Shown in pieces: positions 34,616-42,440 of a stretch of DNA of 42,516 nucleotides. Source of the DNA: an uncultured Clostridia bacterium. GTDB lineage: Bacteria; Bacillota; Clostridia; Christensenellales; Borkfalkiaceae. The translations under genes were made by a program, and so were the position numbers. The stretch spans positions 1 through 42,516 of the forward strand of contig CALWCO010000009.1 of the NCBI GenBank assembly GCA_944376455.1, written 5' to 3'. Each line of letters opens with the position of its first letter. Position 1 is the stretch's first letter. The notes under the pieces are model-generated. The model searched no databases. It was not told the DNA's origin and was given only the letters and a program-made list of their open reading frames with translations.

Positions 34616-35545
34616 TCAGTCCGTGAACGCGGGAACGGACAAATAGCGCGCCCCCGTATCGGGCAGAAGAACGACGATGTTTTTGCCCGCATTCTCTTCT
34701 TTTTGCGCCAGGCAGGCCGCCGCATAGAGCGCCGCACCCGCCGAGATGCCGACAAGAATACCCTCGGTGCGGGCGAATGCCTTGGCTTCTTCAAACGCGC
34801 GTTCGTTTTCCACCGCCATGATTTCGTCGCAGACGGAGACGTCGAGCGTTTCGGGCACGAACCCCGCGCCGATGCCCTGGATCTGATGCGCCCCCGACCT
34901 TCCCTCGGTCAGTACGGGCGACGATTTCGGCTCCACGCCCACCACCTTGACGGCGGGATGTCTCTCCTTGAGGTATTTTCCCACGCCCGTAACGGTACCG
35001 CCCGTCCCGATGCCCGCGACAAAAATATCCGTCTTTCCGTCCGTATCCCTTTCGATTTCGGGTCCCGTGGAGGCATAGTGCGCGGCGGGATTGGCGGGAT
35101 TGGAAAACTGCCCCGCGACGATGGCGTTGCCCAGCTCTTTGCGCAGTTCTTCCGCGCGCTCGATGGCGCCTGCCATCCCTTTTGCGCCCGGCGTGAGCAC
35201 AACCTCCGCGCCGTATGCCTTGATCAGATTGCGCCGTTCGATGCTCATGGAATCGGGCATCACAATGACGGCACGATAGCCGCGCGCCGCGGCCACAGCC
35301 GCTATGCCGATGCCCGTATTGCCGCTCGTCGGCTCAATGACGGCGCCGCCCGGCTGCAGTTTCCCCGTTTTTTCGGCATCCTCGATCATCGCCGCCGCAA
35401 CACGGTCTTTGACGCTCCCCGTCGGGTTGAAATATTCAAGTTTTGCCAAAATATGCGCTTTCGCACCCTTCGCGCGCTCATAACCGTGTGCGCGCAAGAG
35501 CGGCGTATTCCCCATCAGCTCGGTAATGCTTTCATATATCTTCAT
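34616..35545 (-). CDS. cysK: Cysteine synthase A
   Basis: This 309-residue PLP enzyme converts O-acetylserine and sulfide to cysteine. Lys46 in NPTGSVKDR carries PLP, TSGNTG (73-78) holds the substrate loop, and GIGTGGTVTG binds the phosphate. The length is normal. CAGGAGG is 7 bases before the ATG. It completes the pathway with cysE nearby, but it is on a separate transcript and I see no T-box before it. Confidence 0.97.
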   Translation of the reverse strand: MKIYESITELMGNTPLLRAHGYERAKGAKAHILAKLEYFNPTGSVKDRVAAAMIEDAEKTGKLQPGGAVIEPTSGNTGIGIAAVAAARGYRAVIVMPDSMSIERRNLIKAYGAEVVLTPGAKGMAGAIERAEELRKELGNAIVAGQFSNPANPAAHYASTGPEIERDTDGKTDIFVAGIGTGGTVTGVGKYLKERHPAVKVVGVEPKSSPVLTEGRSGAHQIQGIGAGFVPETLDVSVCDEIMAVENERAFEEAKAFARTEGILVGISAGAALYAAACLAQKEENAGKNIVVLLPDTGARYLSVPAFTD

Positions 35546-35686
35546 TTTTTATCCTCCTGCTTGCAAAAAATCATTCTTTATTTCATCCCGAAGTCTATTT
35601 TGCCCCGACGGGCCATCCGTTATTCCCGCCGCGCCTTTCGCTCGGGCAAAGCCGCAACCTAACTCCGACGCAAAACCGACGCTCCG

Positions 35687-36421
35687 TCAACCGCCCGTCA
35701 AAAAGGTCTCCACTCCCTCAATGCGGTCGATCTGTCCGACGGGCGCATAGCCGTCGGGGAGAGCGCGATGCGCGGGATTGAACCACAGGCAATCCATGCC
35801 CACGGTGGCACAGCCCGCAACGTCGGAATCCAAGGAATCGCCGATGAACAGACAGTCCGCGGCGGACGCGCCCAAGCGGGAAAGCATGCCCGCAAAAAAG
35901 GACCGATCGGGCTTGACGGCGCCCACTTCCTGGGAAATGAAGAGCGCGTGCACATAGGGCAAAAAGGCCTGCAATCGCGCCGTCTGCATGACCGTGAGGC
36001 CGTTGGTGGCGATGCACGTCTTATACCGCCCCGACAGACGGGAAAAGACGGAAAGCGCCGCGCCGAGCACGGCGGAAGGCGCGTTCAGTTCGGACAAAAA
36101 CCGTTCGGCGAGCGCCTCGGGCGGCGCGGCGACGGGAAAAAACTCCTGAATGCGGGCAAACAACCGCGGCAGATGCCCGACGTATTTTTCATGATAGGTG
36201 CGCCGCACCTCGGGAGAATGCACGTCGTTGAGCCCTTCTTCGTCCCAGACGGTATCGGACAAGAACCGCGCGCGGCGGAGATCCTCGGGCGTGCAGGCCG
36301 CGCCAAACGCCTCAAACGTGCGGCGAAAAGCCGCCTCTTCGTCGCGGTTGAAGTCTATCAGCGTATGATCGGCGTCAAAGATCAGATATTCGTATTTTCC
36401 TCGAACGGACGCGCCCTTCAT
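35687..36421 (-). CDS. HAD hydrolase, YjjG-type 5-prime nucleotidase-like
   Basis: This 244-residue HAD phosphatase has motif I IFDADHTLIDF (Asp16, Asp18), motif II ATNGLTVMQ, motif III Lys in GAVKPDRSFF and motif IV IGDSLDSDVAG. A helical cap sits between motifs I and II. The pattern TNGLTVMQTAR is typical of YjjG-like pyrimidine nucleotidases. GGGAG is near the ATG at 36421. It ends 141 bases before cysK. Confidence 0.88.
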   Translation of the reverse strand: MKGASVRGKYEYLIFDADHTLIDFNRDEEAAFRRTFEAFGAACTPEDLRRARFLSDTVWDEEGLNDVHSPEVRRTYHEKYVGHLPRLFARIQEFFPVAAPPEALAERFLSELNAPSAVLGAALSVFSRLSGRYKTCIATNGLTVMQTARLQAFLPYVHALFISQEVGAVKPDRSFFAGMLSRLGASAADCLFIGDSLDSDVAGCATVGMDCLWFNPAHRALPDGYAPVGQIDRIEGVETFLTGG

Positions 36422-36556
36422 GCCTTTCTCCCGTTTTTCCTTTCGCCGCGGGCATGCCCGCGGCGTTATCTTCGTTTTTTATCTTATCTCTGTTCCCGCT
36501 CTGCCGACGTCTGTCGCCGCGACACGTTTCTACGCGCCGCATTTCGTTCCATGCCC

Positions 36557-36581
36557 GCCGCCCCGCATTTTGCGGGGCGGC
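36557..36581. repeat. Hairpin without T-run between small gene and HAD gene
   Basis: GCCGCCCCGC pairs with GCGGGGCGGC across ATTTT. It lies just past the stop of the 69-codon gene and may end its transcript, though no T-run follows on the minus strand. Confidence 0.5.
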
Positions 36582-36586
36582 ACTGT

Positions 36587-36796
36587 TCACCAATCCTGTT
36601 TCTTCAACGACTTATCCTTGACGTCGTCGTAATATTCAAAATACCTGCGCTTGAACTCCTCCGCGCTGACGGGCTCGTCGCCATCGGCGAATGCGGAGAG
36701 CATTTCTTCCAGTTCCTCGGGAGAAAAATCCCCTTCGTTCGCCTCGCCGTCGTACGAATCGAACAAACGCATGAGTTCCAATTTGGACATAACCAT
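36587..36796 (-). CDS. Small acidic hypothetical protein
   Basis: This is a 69-residue acidic protein (LMRLFDSYDGEANEGDFSPE, then EELEEML) with no recognised family. It starts 7 bases after the stop of the thioesterase gene, and the GGAGG of that gene's last codons lies about 14 bases upstream. Coupled translation is likely. ATG at 36790 is an alternative start. A hairpin follows the stop. Confidence 0.65.
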   Translation of the reverse strand: MVMSKLELMRLFDSYDGEANEGDFSPEELEEMLSAFADGDEPVSAEEFKRRYFEYYDDVKDKSLKKQDW

Positions 36797-36803
36797 GCCT
36801 GCG

Positions 36804-37220
36804 TCAACGGCCTCCTTCCAAAAAGTTTTGCATCATGCCGTAAATTTCCGGAAAACGGTCTTTGAGCCGCAACGGCCGACCTTCGGCGTCGAGAAAACAA
36901 TGATCGGTCTCGCCCGCACAGCAAAGCTCGCCCTTATCGTTTTTGACCGTATAGGCAAGGGTAAACTTAATGCCCGTAAAGCGCACGAGTTTTGCCTCGA
37001 CGGTCAGCGTTTCGGCAAAGCGGGTCATCTTTTTATATTCGGCGCGCACCCCGAGTACGGGAGAATAGACGCCGAGTGCCTCCATACGATCATAGCCGAA
37101 TCCCGCCTGTTCGAGAAAGTCCACGCGCGCCTCTTCAAACCAGCGTATGTAGTTGGAATGATGGGTCACGCCCATACCGTCCGTTTCATAATATTGCACT
37201 TTGTGAGAATAAGGTTTCAT
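36804..37220 (-). CDS. Acyl-CoA thioesterase, YbgC/4HBT family
   Basis: This 138-residue hot-dog-fold protein contains QYYETDGMGVTHHSNYIRWF, then EEAR, where the Asp in ETDGMGVTHHSNY is the expected catalytic residue. The family hydrolyses short or medium acyl-CoA or acyl-ACP thioesters. GAGGAGG is 8 bases before the ATG and lies across the end of the upstream HAD gene (12 bases away), so these belong to one operon. Confidence 0.9.
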   Translation of the reverse strand: MKPYSHKVQYYETDGMGVTHHSNYIRWFEEARVDFLEQAGFGYDRMEALGVYSPVLGVRAEYKKMTRFAETLTVEAKLVRFTGIKFTLAYTVKNDKGELCCAGETDHCFLDAEGRPLRLKDRFPEIYGMMQNFLEGGR

Positions 37221-37232
37221 CTCTTTGCCTCC

Positions 37233-37904
37233 TCATTTTTCTTCAAGGCCGCCCAGCGCAAAGTCCGCCACCGCCGCCGCGGTCTCTGCCAACAGGCGGG
37301 GCCGCATCTGTTCCAACAGCGGCCTGTCGCGAAACCCCCAGGCAACGAGCACGCAATCCATGCCCGCGTTTCGCGCCGTATCCGCATCGACGTCGCTGTC
37401 GCCGACGTACAACGCCTCCGACGGAGCGACCGACAATGCCGTCAGAGCCGACAGCACGCCCGCGGGATCGGGCTTCTTGGGTACCCCCTCTCTTGCGCCG
37501 ACGACCGCGCCGAACAGCGACGGAAAAAATCCGTCGCACAGCGCTCTTACCGCAAATTCCGCCTTATTGGACACAACCGCAAGGCGCAATCCGCCCGCGC
37601 GCATCCGGTTGAGCATCTCGCGCACGCCCGGATAGGGCACCGTCCTGTCCGCGGCGTGCGCCGCATAATACTCGCAAAAAACGGAGAGTGCCTTGGCGCA
37701 CGTCTCTTCGTCCCGCCGTTCGGGCGGCAGACTGCGTTCCACCAGCTTGCCGATGCCGTTGCCCGCAAACGCCCGCACCTCTTCCGCCGTGCGCGGCGGA
37801 CAGTGCATTGCCGACATGGTGTGATTGACGGCGGCCTGCAGGTCCTTTAGCGTATTCAAAATCGTTCCGTCCAGATCGAACACGACGGCGGCATATTTTT
37901 TCAT
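37233..37904 (-). CDS. HAD hydrolase, phosphoglycolate phosphatase-like
   Basis: This 223-residue protein has motif I VVFDLDGTILNT (Asp10, Asp12), motif II VVSNKAEF, motif III Lys in PKKPDPAGVLSAL and motif IV VGDSDVDADTARNAGM, with the Gph/PGP-type helical cap. The likely substrate is a small phosphate ester, and the exact one cannot be told from sequence. It sits between a flavin-binding protein gene and the thioesterase, on the same strand. Confidence 0.9.
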   Translation of the reverse strand: MKKYAAVVFDLDGTILNTLKDLQAAVNHTMSAMHCPPRTAEEVRAFAGNGIGKLVERSLPPERRDEETCAKALSVFCEYYAAHAADRTVPYPGVREMLNRMRAGGLRLAVVSNKAEFAVRALCDGFFPSLFGAVVGAREGVPKKPDPAGVLSALTALSVAPSEALYVGDSDVDADTARNAGMDCVLVAWGFRDRPLLEQMRPRLLAETAAAVADFALGGLEEK

Positions 37905-37966
37905 CGGTATGTAACCCTCTCGGAAAAATTTTTTTCAATGCCCCGCGACAGCACGTTTTCCGCCGT

Positions 37967-38437
37967 TCAATCGGCGAAACGCTGTTTGCCCGTCACGTGC
38001 GTCAGGACGATCTTATAGACGACCGTCCGCGGCGCGGCGGCGCACGCTTCGGCAGAATAACCGGGCGTACCGCAATGATCCAATAATAATTGTAACCCTT
38101 TCACGCGCTCTTCAAACGACTCGACCCGTTCGACCGTCCCGAACCCGATGACGCTCTTATAATCGGCCGTGACGGAATGCTCCGTCCCGCGATAGCCGCG
38201 CAAGACGTCGGCCTCCACGCAAACGCGGTTGTCTGCCGCAATCAGGTCGTGCTTGTGTCCTTCTCCCGCGCCGTGGAAATAGAGCACGATCTTCCCGTCC
38301 TGCACGTCCAGTCCAAAGGAGAGCGGGACAACATAGGGATAGTCCCGCCCGTTCAATCCGAGCCGAATGGTGTCACAGGACGCCAACAGGCGCACGACGG
38401 ACGAAAAGTCCTTGATCTCTCTGTCGCTCTTTCGCAT
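37967..38437 (-). CDS. Pyridoxamine 5-phosphate oxidase-like flavin-binding protein (NimA-like)
   Basis: This 156-residue split-barrel protein has SCDTIRLGLNGRDYPYVVPL, then SFG, LYFHGAGEGHKHDLI and VCVEADV, typical of PNPOx-like proteins that bind FMN or heme. Nitroimidazole-resistance NimA proteins belong to this group, but a role in drug reduction is not shown here. GGAGGAAGAGG is just before the ATG. It appears to lead the operon that continues with the HAD phosphatase and thioesterase. Confidence 0.88.
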   Translation of the reverse strand: MRKSDREIKDFSSVVRLLASCDTIRLGLNGRDYPYVVPLSFGLDVQDGKIVLYFHGAGEGHKHDLIAADNRVCVEADVLRGYRGTEHSVTADYKSVIGFGTVERVESFEERVKGLQLLLDHCGTPGYSAEACAAAPRTVVYKIVLTHVTGKQRFAD

Positions 38438-38569
38438 AAACCTCTTCCTCCGTAAAAATCACTTCCGTCCGTTCGTGGGGCGAACGGACGGCGCATATGC
38501 CCGAAAGGCTTTACCCGAAGGACGTTCGCGCCTTTTGCGGACAAAAACGCTTTTTTTCTCATCTATTTT

Positions 38570-38598
38570 ATTGTATCACAATCGCCGCGGCGGCGCAA
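38570..38598 (-). promoter_or_regulatory. Candidate promoter of the flavin-binding protein operon
   Basis: Minus strand TTGCGC (38593-38598), a 17-base spacer and TACAAT (38570-38575). Confidence 0.6.
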
Positions 38599-38671
38599 CA
38601 GTTTTCCCGAAAAGGGAAAAATATTTCTGTCCTTCCGCCTCCCCTGTCCGCCCGCCTTTCGGCCGTTCATG

Positions 38672-38698
38672 AAAAAAAGGACGGCTTCACGTCCGTCC
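38672..38698 (-). terminator. Terminator whose loop contains a stop codon
   Basis: Minus strand GGACGG pairs with CCGTCC, followed by seven T (38672-38678). The stop codon of the small gene at 38687 lies in the loop. Confidence 0.85.
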
Positions 38699-38863
38699 CT
38701 TCTTTCCGTCCGACCTGTATCGGAGGATGTCCCTGTAATTGTCCGCCTCTTCCTCATCCGCGGGATAGGCCGCAATCAATCCCGTCATTTCGGTCGCGCT
38801 GACGATGCCGTCATCCAAAAAATCTTCTTCCTCCGCAAATTGCATTTTTTCTTGTTTACGCAT
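38687..38863 (-). CDS. Small acidic hypothetical protein
   Basis: This 58-residue acidic protein (FAEEEDFLDDGIVSATEMTG, later DEEEADNYRDILRYRSDGKK) belongs to no family I know. Its stop codon falls in the loop of a good terminator, which supports a real gene. The ATG at 38863 lacks a good Shine-Dalgarno; a Met eight codons later is another option. Confidence 0.6.
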   Translation of the reverse strand: MRKQEKMQFAEEEDFLDDGIVSATEMTGLIAAYPADEEEADNYRDILRYRSDGKKGRT

Positions 38864-39001
38864 ATTCAAAGTATGTCCAAAGCAAGAAAATTTATACGAA
38901 ATATATTGCAGTTTTTGGCATTGGCCGCGGCGGCCGATCGCCCGCTTTTTGTTTGTTTATCCGCTTTTTCCTGGATATGTCTTATTATACAGTATATTGC
39001 C

Positions 39002-39664
39002 TTATGCGAGTTGCTGGCCGTTGATGAAAAGTTCGAATTTGAGCCCAAGCTGTTTTGCCGCATGGCGGCAAAGGGTCATCCGCTCCATGAAAATCTGGAA
39101 ATACTCCATGATCGCACTGTAATGCGTGTCGACGGTGAGGGAAAGCCGCACGGCGGTGCGCTCGTCGTTGATCTGCAGGCGGGAGGCCGTTACGGAATAG
39201 TTGACGCGATCGTGAATGTCGAAATCCTCGGGGCGGAGAACCGCGCGCACGCGGCTGCGGCGCACGTCCGACTTATCCGCCAGAATGAGCGCGGCGGCAA
39301 GCTCGCTCACGGGCTCGCCAGTGCCCTCGTCGTGATTGCCGATCGCGGTAACCACCGAAGCAATTTCGTCGGCAGGCATACCGAGCTTGTCGAGAATACG
39401 CATGGTCATCGTCGCGCCGCTCTGCGAATGTCCCACGCGGTTGACGAGGTTGCCGATGTCGTGCATATACCCCGCGATCTTCACGAGCTCGACCTCACGG
39501 GCGGGGTAGCCCATCGTCTGCAGGATATCGGCTGCCGTTTCCGCCACCGACGTGACGTGCGCAAAGCCGTGTTCGGTGTAGCCGAGCGCCTGCAAGGAAG
39601 CGTCCGCATGACGGATGTAGGTTTTGATGTCTTCGTTGTCCCGTATCGTATCGAAAGTAATCAT
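39002..39664 (-). CDS. HD-domain phosphohydrolase
   Basis: This 220-residue protein has HGFAHVTSVAETA with His36, AGYMHDIGN with His68-Asp69, and NHDEGTGEP, the pattern of an HD metal-dependent phosphohydrolase. Substrate unknown; relatives act on nucleotides or cyclic dinucleotides. The ATG at 39664 follows an extended -10 (TGGTATAAT) by 6 bases and has no usable Shine-Dalgarno, so the mRNA is probably leaderless. The open frame extends nine codons farther, across the -10 box, and is not used. Confidence 0.87.
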   Translation of the reverse strand: MITFDTIRDNEDIKTYIRHADASLQALGYTEHGFAHVTSVAETAADILQTMGYPAREVELVKIAGYMHDIGNLVNRVGHSQSGATMTMRILDKLGMPADEIASVVTAIGNHDEGTGEPVSELAAALILADKSDVRRSRVRAVLRPEDFDIHDRVNYSVTASRLQINDERTAVRLSLTVDTHYSAIMEYFQIFMERMTLCRHAAKQLGLKFELFINGQQLA

Positions 39665-39670
39665 GCCTAT

Positions 39671-39679
39671 ATTATACCA
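39671..39679 (-). promoter_or_regulatory. Extended -10 promoter abutting the HD-domain gene start
   Basis: TGGTATAAT on the minus strand ends 6 bases before the ATG. No good -35 is seen at 17 bases, as is common for extended -10 promoters. Confidence 0.65.
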
Positions 39680-39736
39680 TACTTTTTGCAAATTCTCCGC
39701 ATTTTTGCCGAAAAATTTTTCGACAAGAAAAATTTT

Positions 39737-40135
39737 TCAACAGATGCCGAAGACGCCCAGGATAAATTTAACGGCAAACCCGAGTGCAATCAGGCAAAGC
39801 AGGAAAATATTCAGACCTTTTTTGGGGAACAACTTTCCGTCAAAGAGCACAAACAGCGCAAGGACGGGGACGGCGGGAAACATGAAGTTCAGTCGGAATG
39901 CCTCTGCAAAGTCCAATCGCAAGACCGCGAGCCATGCGCGGGTCAGCCCGCACCCGGGGCACGGAATGCCCGTCAAAGACAGAAAGGGGCACTCCCAACC
40001 GAACGCATAAGCGACCAGCGCGAGGACAAGCAGAACCGATAACGCCGCGCCGCGCAAGGCAAATCCGAGCGCGGCGCGGCGGCGTTGAACGGAAAAATTC
40101 CCGCTCTCACGGGAATTTTTAGTCTTTCGGAACAT
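39737..40135 (-). CDS. DUF2752 membrane protein
   Basis: This 132-residue protein has about three TM segments and the family motif CPFLSLTGIPCPGCGLTRAW with conserved cysteines, typical of DUF2752. Function unknown. It starts 16 bases after the TM2 protein gene stop, so they form an operon. A terminator-like hairpin lies within its first codons. The Shine-Dalgarno is weak, suggesting coupled or regulated translation. Confidence 0.87.
   Translation of the reverse strand: MFRKTKNSRESGNFSVQRRRAALGFALRGAALSVLLVLALVAYAFGWECPFLSLTGIPCPGCGLTRAWLAVLRLDFAEAFRLNFMFPAVPVLALFVLFDGKLFPKKGLNIFLLCLIALGFAVKFILGVFGIC
40093..40120 (-). terminator. Terminator-like hairpin inside the DUF2752 start
   Basis: Minus strand AAAAATTCCCG pairs with CGGGAATTTTT across TGAGAG. 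It lies in codons 6-15 of the DUF2752 gene and could end most transcripts of the upstream TM2 gene or hinder ribosome entry. Confidence 0.55.
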
Positions 40136-40151
40136 AATTGCACGCCTGTTA

Positions 40152-40562
40152 TCAGTCTTTGAGCGGCACGCCGTTGGCGTCTGTCGCAATGCTGCCCGTC
40201 AAAATCAGGACGCCTTCGATCAGCCACCAAATATATGTTACAGTGCCACCAATACCGCACGTGCATAATGTGATCAGAAGCTGTGCCAACGCCTTCCCAT
40301 TATATCCCAGATAGAAATTATGTATGCCCAGCGTGCCGAGAAAAATGCCCAACAGTCCCGCCGCAAGTTTGGATTTCTGTTCGCCTGCCACGCCGGGAGG
40401 CGGCGCGATAAAATAGCCGCATTTCGTGCAGACCGAACCACCCATCAGATTTTCGGTCCCGCAATTGGCACAAAACCTCGTCCCCACGCCCTTCATGGCA
40501 CCGCAATGCACGCAAAAGGCAGCATTGGGATCCATTTCGTTTCCGCAATTCTTGCAAAACAT
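40152..40562 (-). CDS. Double zinc-ribbon TM2-domain protein
   Basis: This 136-residue protein has two zinc ribbons (Cys3/Cys6/Cys17/Cys20 and Cys31/Cys34/Cys45/Cys48), a Pro-rich linker, then a TM2 domain (about 66-120, with GIFLGTLGIHNFYLGYNGKA). TM2 proteins have two TM segments, and their function is not settled. AAGGAG precedes the ATG, and a perfect promoter lies upstream. DUF2752 follows in the same unit; these two families are often neighbours. Confidence 0.93.
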   Translation of the reverse strand: MFCKNCGNEMDPNAAFCVHCGAMKGVGTRFCANCGTENLMGGSVCTKCGYFIAPPPGVAGEQKSKLAAGLLGIFLGTLGIHNFYLGYNGKALAQLLITLCTCGIGGTVTYIWWLIEGVLILTGSIATDANGVPLKD

Positions 40563-40615
40563 TTTTTCTTTCTCTCCTTAAAAATAAAGTCACTGTGTAC
40601 CTTTTAGTTATATTC

Positions 40616-40644
40616 ATTATAGTGTAAAAAACGTTCTCTGTCAA
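40616..40644 (-). promoter_or_regulatory. Promoter of the TM2-DUF2752 unit
   Basis: Minus strand TTGACA (40639-40644), a 17-base spacer and TATAAT (40616-40621), an exact consensus. Confidence 0.92.
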
Positions 40645-40815
40645 GAGGCGAAAAGATATTTTACCGAAAAACTTTACAGCGCCCTTGTCTCTTTTCCCTT
40701 CTTTGCGGGCATGGTACGGATCTTTATGACTTTTTTGCCTTTTCGTCGGACGGCAACGCGTCCGATGCGTACAAAAAACCTACGGGCGCACCCGCACCTA
40801 CAGAGAAAATTTATT

Positions 40816-42311
40816 TTACGCGGGCATGGATACCTCGGTTTTGCCGTATGCCTCTATGATCAGCGTACCTGCAAATCGGCTTCCGTTCTCATCAATACCC
40901 TCAAACGATACAGAGACTCGCTCTCCCTTTTCAAAGGATATCTTGAGATCTCCCGCCTCCAAAAGCAAATCACCGTCACCATTATCATCGGCGGAAAAAA
41001 CCGAAAAGTTCAAAGGAAGCTCCACGGTGTTGACGTAACACGCTTCTGCTTCATCGTATTCGAATTGATCGTACCTCCATGCGGACGTAATCGCGTCCAA
41101 TCCGGCGTTTGAAGGAATTTTTGCTGTTGCCATGCACCGTTAAGATATACCAGACAATCGGCTTTTCCGCTCGCATCCGGCTCGCCCGTTACTTTAATAT
41201 ACGCATCCTGCGTGTACTCCGTCTGTCCCGAAATGGTTTTTATACGCATCAATATATTGTCGCCGTCAATGTCAAAAGACACTTCCATCTGATTGTCGTT
41301 TGTTGCTCTGTTTGCCGCATTCCTTTCCGCGGGCGTTTCTTCTTCGCTCGCGCCGGTGCTCAAAGCCCCTTGCGTGATCCGCAAAGTCGCGGAAAAATTG
41401 TCAAAATTTTCGGTGTGTAGCATATCCCCCCATTCAGTCTCGGTTACGACGGCATCGGCGGGAACGGGGTCTTTTTCGTCTTCATTCTCCCCGTCCTCCG
41501 TACTGCCGCCGGGGGTTGAATTTGTATCCGGCAAACCAACCGTCTGCCCGCCCGCCGTAAATTCAACAGAGGCAAATATGGATTCATAATCCAATATAGA
41601 ATCTGTACCGTCAAATGTACAATCAATGGAATATTCCATCGAAATGATCTTCCCCTCGGAAAAAGCGATCGACGCTTCGCCCGAAAAATGATAGGTAACT
41701 TCCATTTCCTCCTCTTCCATATTGCTTGAGAGAGAGGGAATCGTCCTCTTTATCGTCTCATCGATCAAGCCCTCATAGACGCCCGTCTCCGCATTGAAAG
41801 TAAAGCTGTCATAAGACAGTATTTCAGAGAGCAATATAACATCTATGCCCTCTTCCAAAGGAAAATTGCTCAAAAAAAACATCCAATATATCGAATCCTC
41901 AAAGACAACTGTCTGTGTCTGCCAGCTCTCCGTTTCTTCGCCATACACATAGGAAGTTATGGTCTGATCGTCGTTGACGTGCAGATACGTTTCCCCGTCC
42001 CAAAATATCGTTCCTTCCGCCGAAACACGAGAATTCTGACCTGCCGAAACCACGGAATATGACAAATTGACAGACAGGCCGCTTTCCCTTACTTCCATCT
42101 TATAATTGGTCTGTCCGAACATTTCGATCCCCGCATCGGTAACGGTGGTAACCGCATCAAGCGCGGCTTTCCATTCCGACTCGGTCACCTCCTGCCCCGT
42201 ACCGCCAGCGGGTTTATGTATGACAAAGCTGCATGAGCCCATCGTTGCCATACAGACCCCCAGCGCCACTGCCGCCAACCCTTTCCATAAACGTTTAATT
42301 TGTCCCCTCAT
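40816..42311 (-). pseudogene. Large two-repeat lipoprotein gene interrupted by one frameshift
   Basis: The 5-prime frame (from 42311) encodes a lipoprotein with lipobox Cys27 and two related halves, each beginning with a TExEW motif (EVTESEWKAAL and VVTETEWGDML). Near 41125 the reading frame changes: the natural continuation (KIPSNAGLDAITSAWRYDQF) is in the minus-one frame and runs to 40816. In the original frame the protein ends at 41010 with an unrelated tail. The junction is a run of five A in CAGCAAAAATTCC. It may be a mutation, a sequence error or a programmed shift. No family was recognised. AAGGAG precedes the ATG. Confidence 0.75.
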
Positions 42312-42375
42312 TTTTCAATTCTCCTTAAAATTTTTATTTGCGCCGGTTCAAACAAAAGAAAGTATCGTTATATAT

Positions 42376-42404
42376 AAAATACTATATATTGTCTATTTTG
42401 TCAA
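42376..42404 (-). promoter_or_regulatory. Promoter of the frameshifted lipoprotein gene
   Basis: Minus strand TTGACA (42399-42404), a 17-base spacer and TATTTT (42376-42381), within very AT-rich DNA. Confidence 0.7.
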
Positions 42405-42440
42405 GACAGAAATTTTTTCAAATAAAAAACGAATCCGATA

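Noticed and set aside
41010..41133. Separate downstream gene starting MATAKIPSN
   Set aside because: No ribosome site precedes it, and its sequence continues the lipoprotein's second repeat, so a frameshift explains it better.
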